Positions 11,670-22,472 of a DNA stretch of 64,000 bases are shown here, in pieces (position 1 is the stretch's first letter; the number at the start of each line of letters is the position of its first letter). A program made the position numbers and the translations under genes. The notes under the pieces were generated by a model. It did not search any database and had not been told where the DNA came from. It worked only from the letters and a program-made list of their open reading frames with translations. Source of the stretch: Pyrenopolyporus hunteri (lineage: Eukaryota > Ascomycota > Sordariomycetes > Xylariales > Hypoxylaceae); contig CADCXC010000044.1 in assembly GCA_902806595.1 (NCBI GenBank), positions 1,364,001-1,428,000 on the forward strand, written 5' to 3'.

Positions 11670-12140
11670 AGTGCGGGAGGGGAGATGGATATACGAGGGT
11701 TTTTTATTGCGTGAGGAGTTAGGTATTGTAATGGACTTGAGTTTTGATTTGATTTACTAGGGATTGGAATACTATTAGGATAATTCATGATGAATTTACC
11801 ATTGAGCGTCTTATGAATACTTCGTTAGAGAAAGGGTTGGAAGAATGAAATTTAAACGCAGATCGAGGTCCCGGCCGTTTACCAAGGGAGTACTTAGGTA
11901 CCTCTGTAAACACATAGCTGTGGCTAGTGTGGCTAGAGGCAAGTGCTTTGCTGAATGAAATATTCGTGGCTTGATTCTCCATTAGGTAAACGTACCTGTA
12001 CCTGAGTCGTTACATGTATGTGGTGGGGCTCGAACGGGGACGGGGACTCTTCCCGCTTTGTTCACATTCGCATTCGAACAATCTGCGATATCTTAAACAA
12101 TTGAGATCTATGAGGCGACCTAATTGCGACGACCACGGAG
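11670..12140. other. Intergenic between small repeat protein and COG5 gene
   Basis: About 470 bases with no gene. It should hold the terminator of the upstream gene and the promoter of the COG5 gene. One TAGGTACCT word lies near 11895. Confidence 0.5.
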
Positions 12141-13508
12141 ATGGCCGCTAACGAAGACGAAGATTCGTCGTATGTCGATTATGACACGTTCCTCGATCCG
12201 GATTTTAGTCCCTCGGCGTTTGCCAACAGTCTTGTCCTTGCTACGAATAACCCGAATGACACTCCGCTAGATCTCTCAACGCCCTTATCCAAAGTGCTCT
12301 TCGACGCCCAAGAGATAGATTCCCATATCGATCTTCTCACGACGCGCTCCGCCATCCCGCTTTTAACGTACACGAAAGAACAGACTGAAGCGAGCGGCAA
12401 GATAATATCGGAGATCGATAACCAAGTAAAGAGCTTGAACGAGAGCTACAAGCAGCTGGAGAAAGAAGTCATACAAAAACATGCTGAAGCCGATGAGGTG
12501 CGCCAAGTTGCTGCTCGATTATGGGAGGCCTTGAAACTCGGTAGATCTGTCGGTCGTTGTCTCCAATTGGGCCGTCAGCTAGAGATTCAACACTCTGAAA
12601 TCACCAATTCGCCCTCGGCCGGTGCCGGTGCTGGTGGTAGAAAAGATGATCACAGAGCGCTCGTACGCTGCGCACATACCATCCTATCGTTACGGGAAAT
12701 ATTGGAAAAGAAGGCGCCGGGAGAGGAGGGCTATGGGCTTGAAAGGGTTAATGCGATCAAGAGTTTACAGGATGCTGTCATAAGCCCGATCGAAAGATCT
12801 GTTCGAGGCGCCGCCGAGCAAATCATACGGGAGTTTAGCATCGGTTCCGCGTCAGGGACTGCAACGTTCGCACAGAGTGAGGAGGCTAAATCCCGGACGA
12901 TATCAGCCGCCGTTACCCTCTACCTTATATCGCCCATTACTGGCACAAAACCAGATAAATGGACTCCCCAGCTACTTCTACAGGTCCTTGAGGTGTACCT
13001 GCGCAACGCGCTACAGAGCTCTGTGGCATCGCTGGCGAGGTCGCTTGCGACGCTACCGTCTCTCGATCGGACCTTGGCTGAAATCTCTGCGCGGTGTCAA
13101 AATATAATCGCGTTGGAGATCATCCTCGCTTCAACGAATGCCCCCGCACACCCACTACTACCCACCCATAAACATACTACCGATAAGTCCAACCTTCTTC
13201 AGCCTCTTCTAGCCTATCTTGAAACCGGCTCTCTCGCATCCTACTTCTGGAGGAGTCTGGCGAGCAGCTTGGCAACCCGAGTCCAGGAGATTGCGAACCG
13301 CGGAGGCGTTTCGGCGCGGACGTTGAAGACAAATCGTAACAGCGTAGGAGACGCTATCAGAGAATGCGTTATTCGAGGGAGTCAACCTCCGAGCACCATC
13401 ACTAACACGAAAGGAAAAGCCCCGAGAGGAGATACAGAAAAGAGCGGTGGATGGGATCGCGAGGTAGCAGTCATGGTTGGCAGTGTTGTTGGGAATCTGG
13501 GGAGATGA
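12141..13508 (+). CDS. COG5: Conserved oligomeric Golgi complex subunit 5
   Basis: A single uninterrupted exon encodes 455 residues. The N-terminal part matches the COG5 pattern as I know it: YDTFLDPDFSPSAFANSLV, then a helical segment with DAQEIDSHIDLL and the coiled-coil region EIDNQVKSLNESYKQLEKEV, then LWEALKLGRSVGRCLQLGRQ. The remaining part is helical, with no membrane span or signal peptide. COG5 is in lobe B of the COG tether, which captures recycling intra-Golgi vesicles; the complex is peripheral on Golgi membranes. The length fits fungal orthologues, which are much shorter than the human protein. The start is chosen at the first Met, followed by an acidic leader AANEDEDSSY. The gene is tandem with TPS2, 2.8 kb apart, with no sign of co-regulation. 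Confidence 0.88.
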   Translation: MAANEDEDSSYVDYDTFLDPDFSPSAFANSLVLATNNPNDTPLDLSTPLSKVLFDAQEIDSHIDLLTTRSAIPLLTYTKEQTEASGKIISEIDNQVKSLNESYKQLEKEVIQKHAEADEVRQVAARLWEALKLGRSVGRCLQLGRQLEIQHSEITNSPSAGAGAGGRKDDHRALVRCAHTILSLREILEKKAPGEEGYGLERVNAIKSLQDAVISPIERSVRGAAEQIIREFSIGSASGTATFAQSEEAKSRTISAAVTLYLISPITGTKPDKWTPQLLLQVLEVYLRNALQSSVASLARSLATLPSLDRTLAEISARCQNIIALEIILASTNAPAHPLLPTHKHTTDKSNLLQPLLAYLETGSLASYFWRSLASSLATRVQEIANRGGVSARTLKTNRNSVGDAIRECVIRGSQPPSTITNTKGKAPRGDTEKSGGWDREVAVMVGSVVGNLGR

Positions 13509-14430
13509 CGACAATACGGGAGTACAGGAGTACCTCGTCCTCACTACACACCCCGAGCCGTACTAGTAAGGGGTACGTTCACGGGCCGCTATTCGTAAGC
13601 AAAGTCCGCGGAGCACGTACCCGTACGAACCCCTTTTTTCTGTAAAATTTAGATGGGTCCTCCCGGCCGTCTGAGCGGCATAAATAGGTCGATCTATACC
13701 TAAATGTCTAAATCCGGAGCACAGGTCCTGCCGGGGGCCTCTACCAAAATAAAAGCACAGACACCGGAGCCATATCTGGACAATAACTATTAATTACCTA
13801 ATTGAGCGATGCCGCTGGAAAGCTCAACGTAAAGCTCTATCTGTTGCGCTTAGGGGTGTAACGAGGCCGCGAATATCTCTAGAGAGCGATGCGATAGCAA
13901 CATCAATGATCTGATCCCCCACGCAAGACTTGGTCGGCTGAACCAATTCAATAATAGGGTGCCTATATCTAGGTACATATATAACGCATAGGAACCGAAA
14001 CTATATGCCTCTCATTTATGCCTCACCTGGGAATGTCCATACTTGACTAACCTTGTGTATTTCTATCAACTAAGTCCCTTGCTCTATTAAATAGGTAGGT
14101 ATGTGATATGTACAGCCATTCTCGTGCTCCCCAACTTCTCCAACAACTGCAGCGTTTTGATGTCATTTACTTTACAATCATGCCATGTTCGCAGCGGCCC
14201 AAAAACGGGCCGTTTGGCTGCAGTCGAGGCATAGACCGTTCTCGAACGCTATAATACATAGGGTCTCCTACTAAACAATACTCCCTCCGTCGAGACCTCT
14301 TGGACGAGACAGCATTGCAGGTAATTACATGGATCTAATCGGTACCTACCTACATACCTACGTATACAGGTACGGAGAGTACCGTCAGGAGAATCTATCT
14401 GGATGTGCAGCATGTAGGTACGCTAGCAAC

Positions 14431-14463
14431 AATATGGCTTGAATATGGCTTAAATATGGCTTA
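14431..14463. repeat. Tandem repeat, unit AATATGGCTTR x3
   Basis: Three consecutive 11-bp units (AATATGGCTTG, AATATGGCTTA, AATATGGCTTA). It is intergenic, about 1.8 kb upstream of the TPS2 start. Confidence 0.85.
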
Positions 14464-15390
14464 CTTACAGCCGATTGCGGATTTCCGTTCGAAGGAAGTA
14501 TCGTCGTGACGCTATTTGTCGTTAGAGAGTGGGTTCCCTCGTTAGCTTAGGAACCCGTGGATACTAAGCGAGCCTATGAATCAATACGTGTATCTAACAC
14601 AGCAGGTCCAGCATGGTGTTCTGCAAGTACACCTATGTATGGAACTTAGTAGTGTACCTAGGTACCTGGTGTCAGTCCGGGCAGTACCTATGCCGTTTGT
14701 TGGTGACTTACTCAGGTACATGTACCTACCTACGCAGGTGTGTATATGTATTTCTTGTCCGGCAGCGTTCGCGGTGGAGATGGCGGTATAAACTAGCATC
14801 GATTGTACGTACCCGTGAGTTGTTTACTTGGTTAGTAAAACCCGTTCGCCCGCCGATTCCATGAATTTTTCTTATTAGTACCTTTTTTTCAGCTGTCAAA
14901 TTCTTTCCTTCCCTCTAGCGTGTGGTTTCCCTACATAAATACCTACCCCTCGGCGATTTCCTTTACCTTACCTCTGTGAAAGTCACATTTAGGCTGTTTT
15001 TTTACTCTGGTGTTACACCCCAATACGTCATTTTTGCAAGGTACGTACCGTTCAACCCACCTTAGCTGGGCCGAATGCCGTTGGCCAATGCTATTCCATG
15101 CCATTCCATTTTTTCCATGTCCATGATGTCTTCCAAAAACACCTCCCAGCCTGTCTTTCAACATGTGCCAGCGTCACAGGCTCACGTCTCTTACCCCACC
15201 ATCGAGCAAACCCACGGCCAAACCCAGGACCACCAAACCCACGACCAGAGGCGCCTGGTAGATTACATACCACCCTCCGCACCATTCTCGTCTGGGGAGT
15301 TCTGTACCTAGTATAATAGGTTGGCTCGTTTGATTTGTCGTCGCGACGTGCTCTACTTTCGATCGTTACCTATCTTCCATTGTATTTGAT

Positions 15391-15420
15391 TGAGCACATC
15401 AGAGCACATCAGAGCACATC
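15391..15420. repeat. Tandem repeat, unit AGAGCACATC x3
   Basis: Three consecutive 10-bp units; the first begins TG instead of AG. It lies in the upstream region of TPS2. Confidence 0.85.
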
Positions 15421-15969
15421 ATACAAGCTCGTTGATGGAATAAACACGACTTCCTTTATGCATACAAACCTCACTCCCACGTACATCAGGTACATCCCAT
15501 CCCATCCCATACCACACCACACCACACCATACATTCTACATACCTACCTTTGTACGTCCATCGCATCCCATGTGCCATACCGCGATCGGAACAAGCCGCC
15601 AAGTCTAGAGCCAGGGACGCGAAGAACCGAGATCACTTCGAGGCTGGCTGGCTTTGCTCACTGCTGCAAGTTGAAGTGAGCGAGTGGATGCGGCGGCTGG
15701 CGCATTTCGAGTCCAATTCTTCTCATCGTCAGGTAAAAGCCCACATCTTCTAGGAGCAAAACCTCCAGGTTGCATCTACCACCCTTTTTTTTTTTTCTCC
15801 GTCTATCACTATCACTATCAGGTATCATCACTTCGCTTCCATGCCCCACTATCGTACCTAAAGATGGCATAAACCAATTATTACGACGACGATGACTTCC
15901 CCGCTATGAGCCCATGCCGTTCTGGCCATACTAGATTTTACCTCATCTACCTCCCCGTCTTAATACATC

Positions 15970-16271
15970 CCCCTATCTCTCTACCATGCTGATATTTGAA
16001 TGAACCCGTGTCTACCTGACCTACCTCTCTTTGCTTCTCTTCGCGCTGTCCATCCCGTCCTTAGCCTTGACACCCCCGTCGGCGTTGGCTCGGATTGTAC
16101 AGCCGTCATAGCTCCCGCCCTTTTCCCCTTGGCTCACCCCAGTCTTTAATTTCCTACTTATCGTCGCCCCAGCCGTTGCTGTGTTCCTTTACCCTCCTCC
16201 GTGTCACCGCTACAAACAAAGCTGTTTGCTAGCAGCCAATTCCCCCACATTACTACGCGAACCGAACCCCT
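15970..16271 (+). promoter_or_regulatory. Candidate stress-element (CCCCT) cluster upstream of TPS2
   Basis: Three CCCCT pentamers, the core of the fungal stress response element, lie at 15970-15974, 16125-16129 and 16267-16271 within 330 bases of the TPS2 start codon. Trehalose genes of yeast are controlled through such elements by Msn2/4-type factors. The surrounding DNA is C-rich, so chance occurrence is likely enough that this stays a weak call. Confidence 0.3.
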
Positions 16272-16295
16272 ATTGAACAGTACCGCTGAACAAGT

Positions 16296-19200
16296 ATGGC
16301 AGAAAGGAAACAAGAAACCGAGGCTACCATTGCCAATAACTCCATAAAGGTTGCCGAAGACATGTCTCTCTCCCCTCGCAATTCGCTCACGGCCGGAAGC
16401 GATGCGCAGGAATCGCCCGAACTACCGCCGCATCAGCGAGAATCCGTAACAAGAGTTCCTGTTACCCCTGGCATCCAGCCCTCGACCTACCTGTCGCGAA
16501 CGAGCACCGACTCTACCAAAGCCGCTAGTCCTAGCTATTTCGCACACGACCCCAGCAAACAGGGTGGAAGCGTCTCTCAAGAACTAATGCAATCCCCGCC
16601 AGAAGCAATTTCTCCTTCGAATCTAGCGAAGGGCGCCGCCTCTGACGACGAGGTCCTACGGCGGATGAGTATCTCGGTGAGGGGGCGGAGAGAGTCTCTC
16701 TCGGAGATTAAGGCTGCCGCCCCTGATCTAGCTCTCAGCGGCAACATCATCTCGGTTACCTTTACTACTCCTCACTCTATTAAATACCACAAGAATGGCG
16801 AATGGGTTAGTTTGGTCCGATTTCCAATAAGAGTTGTTTGCCAAAACTAACGCCACATAGGAATTGGGCTCTCGCCGTGGTCAGTCAGCCCTATTCGACT
16901 CCTTCGCCTACCTCTCGTCCGACGAGTCACCTTGGAACCATACTGTAGTGGCATGGACGGGCGAGATCGAATCGCCGCCCGCATCCTTATCGTCCGCGTC
17001 GGAAACTCTTGGCGAAACCACCGCCAATATTCCTGGTCGGAGCCACCTTTCCGCTCCTGTGCCTCTGGACGGAGAAGCACCGCCAACTCCACCCGAGGTC
17101 GACGGCTTATGGATTCCCCGCGAGCATCAATTGAAGCTCGAGCAAGAACTAGCCCATCACAAAAGTATCAAAACGATCCCCGTTTGGCTCGCCGACGACA
17201 ATGAGACTACGAACGAAGGTATCACATTAAACGACCAACGAAGGTGGAGGCGATATGCCGAACACACGCTATACCCCTTATTCCACTACAAACAGCACGA
17301 GCCGAACGACGGCCGCTCCGAGCGAGTTGAATGGGCTGACTATTTCCGCACCAACTTGAAATTCGCAAACAAGATTATCGAGATCTACAAACCAGGGGAT
17401 ATCGTAATCATTCATGATTATTACCTTCTGTTACTGCCTAGCATGCTGAGGCAGAAGATGCCTAATATGTATATCTCATTCTTCCTCCATTGCCCATTCC
17501 CTAGCAGCGAATTCTTGAGATGTTTGCCGCGGAGAAAGGAAGTCCTCGAGGGCATGCTTGGTGCCAATCTCGTCGGCTTCCAGTCGTACAGTTACTCGCG
17601 TCACTTCGCAAGCTGCTGCACTCGGATCCTTGATTTCCCATCGGATTCCGTTGGCGTGGACGCGTACGGATCTCGGGTCGAAGTCGGCGTCTTCCCGATT
17701 GGAATTGATGTGACCAAGGTAGAACAAATGGCGTGGTCTAAGGAAGTCTCAGAGATGTTTAACGCCCTGAAGGAACTCTATAAAGATAAGCAGATAATTG
17801 TGGGACGTGACCGGCTGGATAGTGTCCGCGGCGTGGCCCAGAAGCTCATGGCTTTCGAACGATTTCTGGAGCTCTATCCGGATTGGAGAGAGAAGGTGGT
17901 TTTAATTCAGGTCACTTCACCAAACACTATCGAGGAAGGGGGAGAGGAGCCGGAGAACAAGGTGGCGAGCAGGGTCAACGAACTAGTCATGAGAATTAAT
18001 GGGACCTATGGCAGTCTGGGGTTCTCGCCGGTACAGCATTATCCTCAGTACCTATCGCCCGAAGAATACTTTGCGCTTTTAAGAGCTGCGGATATCGGGC
18101 TGATTACGTCGGTTCGGGACGGCATGAACACGACAAGTCTTGAATATGTCGTGTGCCAGCGCGACACGCACGGCCCGCTGATTCTGTCGGAGTTCAGCGG
18201 TACCGCAGGCAGTTTACGCGACGCCATCCATATAAACCCATGGGACCTCACTGACGTCGCCCACCAAATTTACAACGCGCTCACTATGTCTCCCGAAAAG
18301 CGGGAGGCGATGCAATCGAGCCTCTACCACCACGTCACTACGCAGAACGTCCAAAGTTGGATCACGAAGTTCCTGCGCAAACTCGTTGGCACGCTAGCGT
18401 CAACCAAAAACCAGAACGTTACGCCGTTGCTGGATCGTACGCTTATGCTAAAGCAGTACCGCGAGGCCAAGAAACGTCTCTTTATGTTTGACTACGACGG
18501 TACGCTTACGCCGATTGTGAGAGACCCTCAATCGGCTATTCCGTCGGAGCGTGTCATCCAAACGTTGAAGGCACTAGCAGCGGATCACCGCAACGCTGTG
18601 TGGATTATTTCGGGAAGAGATCAGGATTTCTTGCAACAGCACCTCGGTCACATCAAGGAACTGGGCTTCAGTGCCGAGCATGGAAGTTTCATCAGGCATC
18701 CCGGCCAGGATGCTTGGGAGAACCTAGCCGAGAAGCTGGATATGAGCTGGCAGGCGGACGTGATCGAGATCTTTCAGAAATACACCGACCGCGTTCCTGG
18801 TAAGCCCCGTCCCCGTCCTCAGGCAGTCTGGTACGGAGTTCGCTAACTATTACATATTAGGCTCGTTCATAGAGCGAAAACGTTGCGCGTTAACCTGGCA
18901 CTATCGCCAGGCCGACCCCGAACAAGGCCTACACTCGTCGCAAGCACTACATAAGGAGCTAGAGTCGACAGTAGTTAAGAAATACGACGTCGACGTGATG
19001 AAGGGCAAGGCCAACCTTGAAGTTAGGCCAACTTTCATTAACAAGGGCGAGATTGCGAAGCGCCTAGTCAACGATTACAACTCGGATATCGCCAGCGTAT
19101 CAGCTCCCAATTCGCAGGACGGTAAGGGCATAGAAGGAAAATTAGATTTTATCTTGTGCATGGGTGATGACTTTACCGACGAAGACATGTTCCGGGCCTT

Positions 19201-19426
19201 AAACGGCCTCAGCGGTACTCAAGTCGAGAGCGATCACGTCTTCACCGTTACCGTCGGTGCAAGCACCAAAGTTACATTGGCGAGGTGGCACATGCTAGAA
19301 CCCGAGGATGTCGTGGAGTCGATAGCCCTCCTGGCCGGGGTGGGGCGGAGCGGCGAAGCCCACGAACAACTGAGCCAAGTCAACCTGGCCACGGTAGCCG
19401 GACTGGAAGGTCGCGTGCCGCAGTGA
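16296..19426 (+). CDS. TPS2: Trehalose-6-phosphate phosphatase (TPS-like plus TPP domains)
   Basis: Exons 16296-16805, 16861-18799 and 18861-19426 (introns 55 and 61 nt) encode 1,004 residues. A Ser/Pro-rich leader (1-140) precedes a GT20 synthase-like domain with HDYYLLLLPSML, FFLHCPFPSSEFLR and SVRDGMNTTSLEYV. The C-terminal HAD phosphatase domain has motif I FDYDGTLTP (Asp714, Asp716), IISGRDQDFL, and motif IV GDDFTDEDMF at about 919. The phosphatase motifs are complete, so it should dephosphorylate trehalose-6-phosphate to trehalose in the cytosolic synthase complex. In the GT20 part the usual GVDRLDYIKG reads GRDRLDSVRG, with Arg for the nucleotide-binding Lys. That agrees with the known loss of synthase activity in Tps2 proteins. 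Both joins restore family sequence (HKNGEW/ELGSRRGQ and RVPG/SFIERK). Trehalose serves in heat and desiccation tolerance. Confidence 0.95.
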
Positions 19427-20248
19427 CTCGCCAGATCGAAGTTGTGATTGTATCAGGGGACGGCAGGTATCATAGACAAGCGTCGGCGCTAGGTTGTTAT
19501 GACTCGGGCTAGAGGGTGCATTGATAGGTATTTCGAGACTAGCGAGCTGCCTCGCGCTCGCGCTCGCACATAGAACAGATCCGGCAAGGGCGCAAGCGGC
19601 GGGTGGCGGGCCGGTGGTCTCGGACGAGACGGGAAGCGCTCGTTTGTGAGAAAGGTTCTCCTTACTTGAGCTTACGATAATTATAGACGGTTCCCACGGG
19701 GCCGAGACGTGCCGCCTTCGAACACGTTCTTGGGTGCATCTGGGATAACGCAGTTCACCCGTACGTGGGTTGGTATATACATAGACATGGGAAAAGAGAT
19801 ATTAGCTACCTACTTAATTCACATTTGTCTGTCTTCTATTCTCATCCATATCCTCGATGGAGCAGGCAGTAGCTGATAATAGTCGAAACAAGACGAGGGG
19901 GCCAGCCGAGAATTGCGCCGAAGTCCCACGGGGATAGTAAGCGAACTACATATATCATTTGGAACTTAGGCATACTATAATAGGTAGTCAGTATATAGAC
20001 ATGCTATAGAATTCAAGACTTATAGATTTATATAACTCAACTATATCAATGTGACTTTCGAGAGGCGCAAGAAGGGGTTAAATAAAAAGTGAAAGGCTAA
20101 AGGGGAAAAAAAAAGGGAAAGGGGAAAAGAAAAATAGGGCTGGGGTCGGGTTTCAGGCGCATTCGCGTGGCGAAGCATGCGAAACCGAGGACTTCTCGGT
20201 TCACTTACATCACCCACGTCAACGTCGCATCACATCACATTACATACA

Positions 20249-20274
20249 TACCTAGGTAGGTACCTACCTAGGTA
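20249..20274. repeat. 26-bp perfect palindrome of TACCTAGG/TAGGTACC words
   Basis: The sequence reads the same on both strands over 26 bases, centred on GGTACC at 20259-20264. It is the longest perfect member of the dispersed TAGGTACCTA word family that I found in this window. Confidence 0.9.
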
Positions 20275-21670
20275 CATACCTACATACCTCCCTCATGCAG
20301 GTACCTACCACGACCGCTTGTTTCAGGTTGAGCGTCGAGCGGAACGCGGACGGGGATAGGCGACGTGCGGACGGTAAGGGTAAGTACCTAGGTAGGTAGG
20401 TAAGACGGGGCATGCGGTGTTTCTTACCGGTTGCGGGTCTTCGGCTTTCCGTGGAAGAAGCTTCTTGCTAAGAGCGAGGTTGCGCCTGGGCTGGTAGGTA
20501 GACTGCGGTTGCGGGGGGCCGGCTCGTCTGATGTGAGATGCGGATGGAGAGTTGCGTTGGTGGGTGGGTGGCTGGTTGGTGGGAGTGGGAGAAAGGTAGG
20601 TAGTAGGGGAGGGAGTAGGGGGGAGAGGGAGAGATACTACCTTGGTCCCGCGGCTTTGGGGGAGGCTTGACGGTGGCCCTTGACGGGTGGAGGGAGGTGG
20701 ATAGCCGACGTATGGCTGCGTCGATGCATCGATGCAACGCACGGAAGGAAGGTTTAGGCGATAGGGCTGGGTGCGGCGTAGGGTGGTGGTATAGGCCATA
20801 GAGGTGGGCAAGTGAGGAAGGTTGGCGATAGGGCGGGATGGGATAGGGTAGCACGGGTATGATGAGGTGGAATGAATTCGTGCATATGCACATGCAAAAT
20901 GCAGGCAGTTTGTCATTATAGCTTGTATCAGGTTCGGGTTCGGCCCTGGCTGGGTGTTCGGACTGGCCCCGGAGCACGGGGATAAGAATAAGGACGGCCT
21001 GAATCCGAACTCAGACCTGCCCTGCGTATACCTGGTGTGCGTGTAGAGGCCGCATGCGGTACTACGGTGTACGGCATATACGACATGTCGGTAGATCGAC
21101 ATTGGGGACCCGTGGAGGATTTGTAAGGCCAGGTCGAAGTTCGAGCCGAGGGTGTAGAGGTATAGAAGCAGGGAGGGAGGTATTGCAGCGGTCCTCCTGC
21201 GTACGCATGCACGTCTATATGCGAGTCCAGACCCTCGGGGATATTACCCCCTAAATTACCTAATTGTATCAAACCTTGCCCGTTAAGCGTCGTATAGCTA
21301 GGCGGACCGAAAAAGGAAAAACACCATATAGAAATAGAATAGAGACTTGGCTGGCTTGGGGTTTCAGGTAGTCGGAGTGGACGAAAGAAACGAAAGTGTT
21401 TGCCTATTTAGGGTAAAAGACATACGGGGTATAACCAGTGTCATATTACATAGGTAGGTAGGTATTATAGGCGGGGTCCCTGAGCCACCATTGGGGGTTT
21501 GAGCTATGGGCGGAGATGAGGAATAGCACGATGTTAGATAGGTAATGTGCCTAGTGCTAGAAAGAGCTCAGCCTATGTAGCTTCAAGCCGCCTCGGAATT
21601 AATAATCACTTCTCTGATAGCCTATAGCGATCGAAACTATTTGATAGACCCGAGACTCCGTCATTTGTAA

Positions 21671-21703
21671 TATGTACGATATATGTACGATATATGTACG
21701 ATA
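21671..21703. repeat. Tandem repeat, unit TATGTACGATA x3
   Basis: Three exact consecutive 11-bp units in an AT-rich intergenic stretch between TPS2 and the FunK1 kinase gene. Confidence 0.9.
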
Positions 21704-22472
21704 TCGCTATTTTGAGTGTGCGGCGCGTTTTGAAACTTTATGTCACAAGATTAGTTATATTAATTATGTAGCAAAGGAGAGAATTTGGTCGTTGCACGAA
21801 ATACTTACCTTCTACATGTGTTTGAGTTGAAGGTTTGGGTATCTACCTATACATAGGTAGGTAGGAAATGAGGAAAATGAGACATGTAAGTAACTCATAT
21901 GCTCACGTCGTGATATTTTTAATTAAGTACAACTGTACAGATGGTGAACTGAGAATGAAAACAACCCTATTCCCCTGTAGGGGAAGTACCTGCCATATAT
22001 AACCACAATGATGATTTTACTATTCGCAACGATAGACCATATAAGTGGCATATTGGCATTCTCACGCCTCCTTGTTAAGGGTAACACCTAGGCGTAATAT
22101 AATAGAAGGTTAATTCCTTAGTAGACGTCTGTCTTACAGGAATGTGTAGAACCTCGAGATATTTAAGTCTCCGGACTAAATAGATCGAAACTGGGCGTAG
22201 TTAGCGGTGTTATTTGTGTGTGTGAGCCTTCTTGTTGGAGCAGCCGTATCGATACTAACCAAAAGCTAGATTAAACATGCGTACACCAATAATGAGAAGT
22301 TTTACATGTGGGCATATTGTGTTCTGTAGATGGGAGCGTTGCGATGAAAATGGCCTTGACAACCGCAGTTGGGGCAATACGCCCACGACAATAATCGTTG
22401 CGTTTTTGTCGCGGACGACGGCCCGCCTTACTCTCCTTATAGATCAGATTATGGCATGCTGGGACTCTAATG

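Larger units (their letters stand above)
13509..16295. other. 2.8 kb region upstream of TPS2
   Basis: No gene is recognised. It holds TAGGTACC-type words near 14340 and 14657, an 11-bp triple repeat at 14431-14463, a 10-bp triple repeat at 15391-15420 and a long C/T-biased tract from about 15780 to 16270. That tract is typical of filamentous fungal promoters and 5' leaders. Open frames at 15335-15679 and 15075-15311 lack any known domain and are probably chance frames or leader ORFs. Confidence 0.5.
19427..22472. other. 3 kb intergenic tract with palindromes and repeats
   Basis: No gene is recognised. A 259-codon minus-strand frame at 20323-21102 is rich in Pro, Ser and Tyr, shows no domain and overlaps other equally long frames, so it is treated as chance. 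The tract includes a perfect 26-bp palindrome at 20249-20274, an 11-bp triple repeat at 21671-21703, and purine-biased DNA at 20085-20150 and 20570-20640. Confidence 0.5.

Noticed and set aside
12005..12060. A GGGGCTCGAAC string suggesting a minus-strand tRNA
   Set aside because: The flanking bases do not form the T-stem or acceptor stem.
20323..21102. 259-codon minus-strand frame, Pro/Ser/Tyr-rich
   Set aside because: No motif, low-complexity composition and an equally long overlapping frame in another phase; the underlying DNA is a compositionally biased, repeat-containing intergenic tract.
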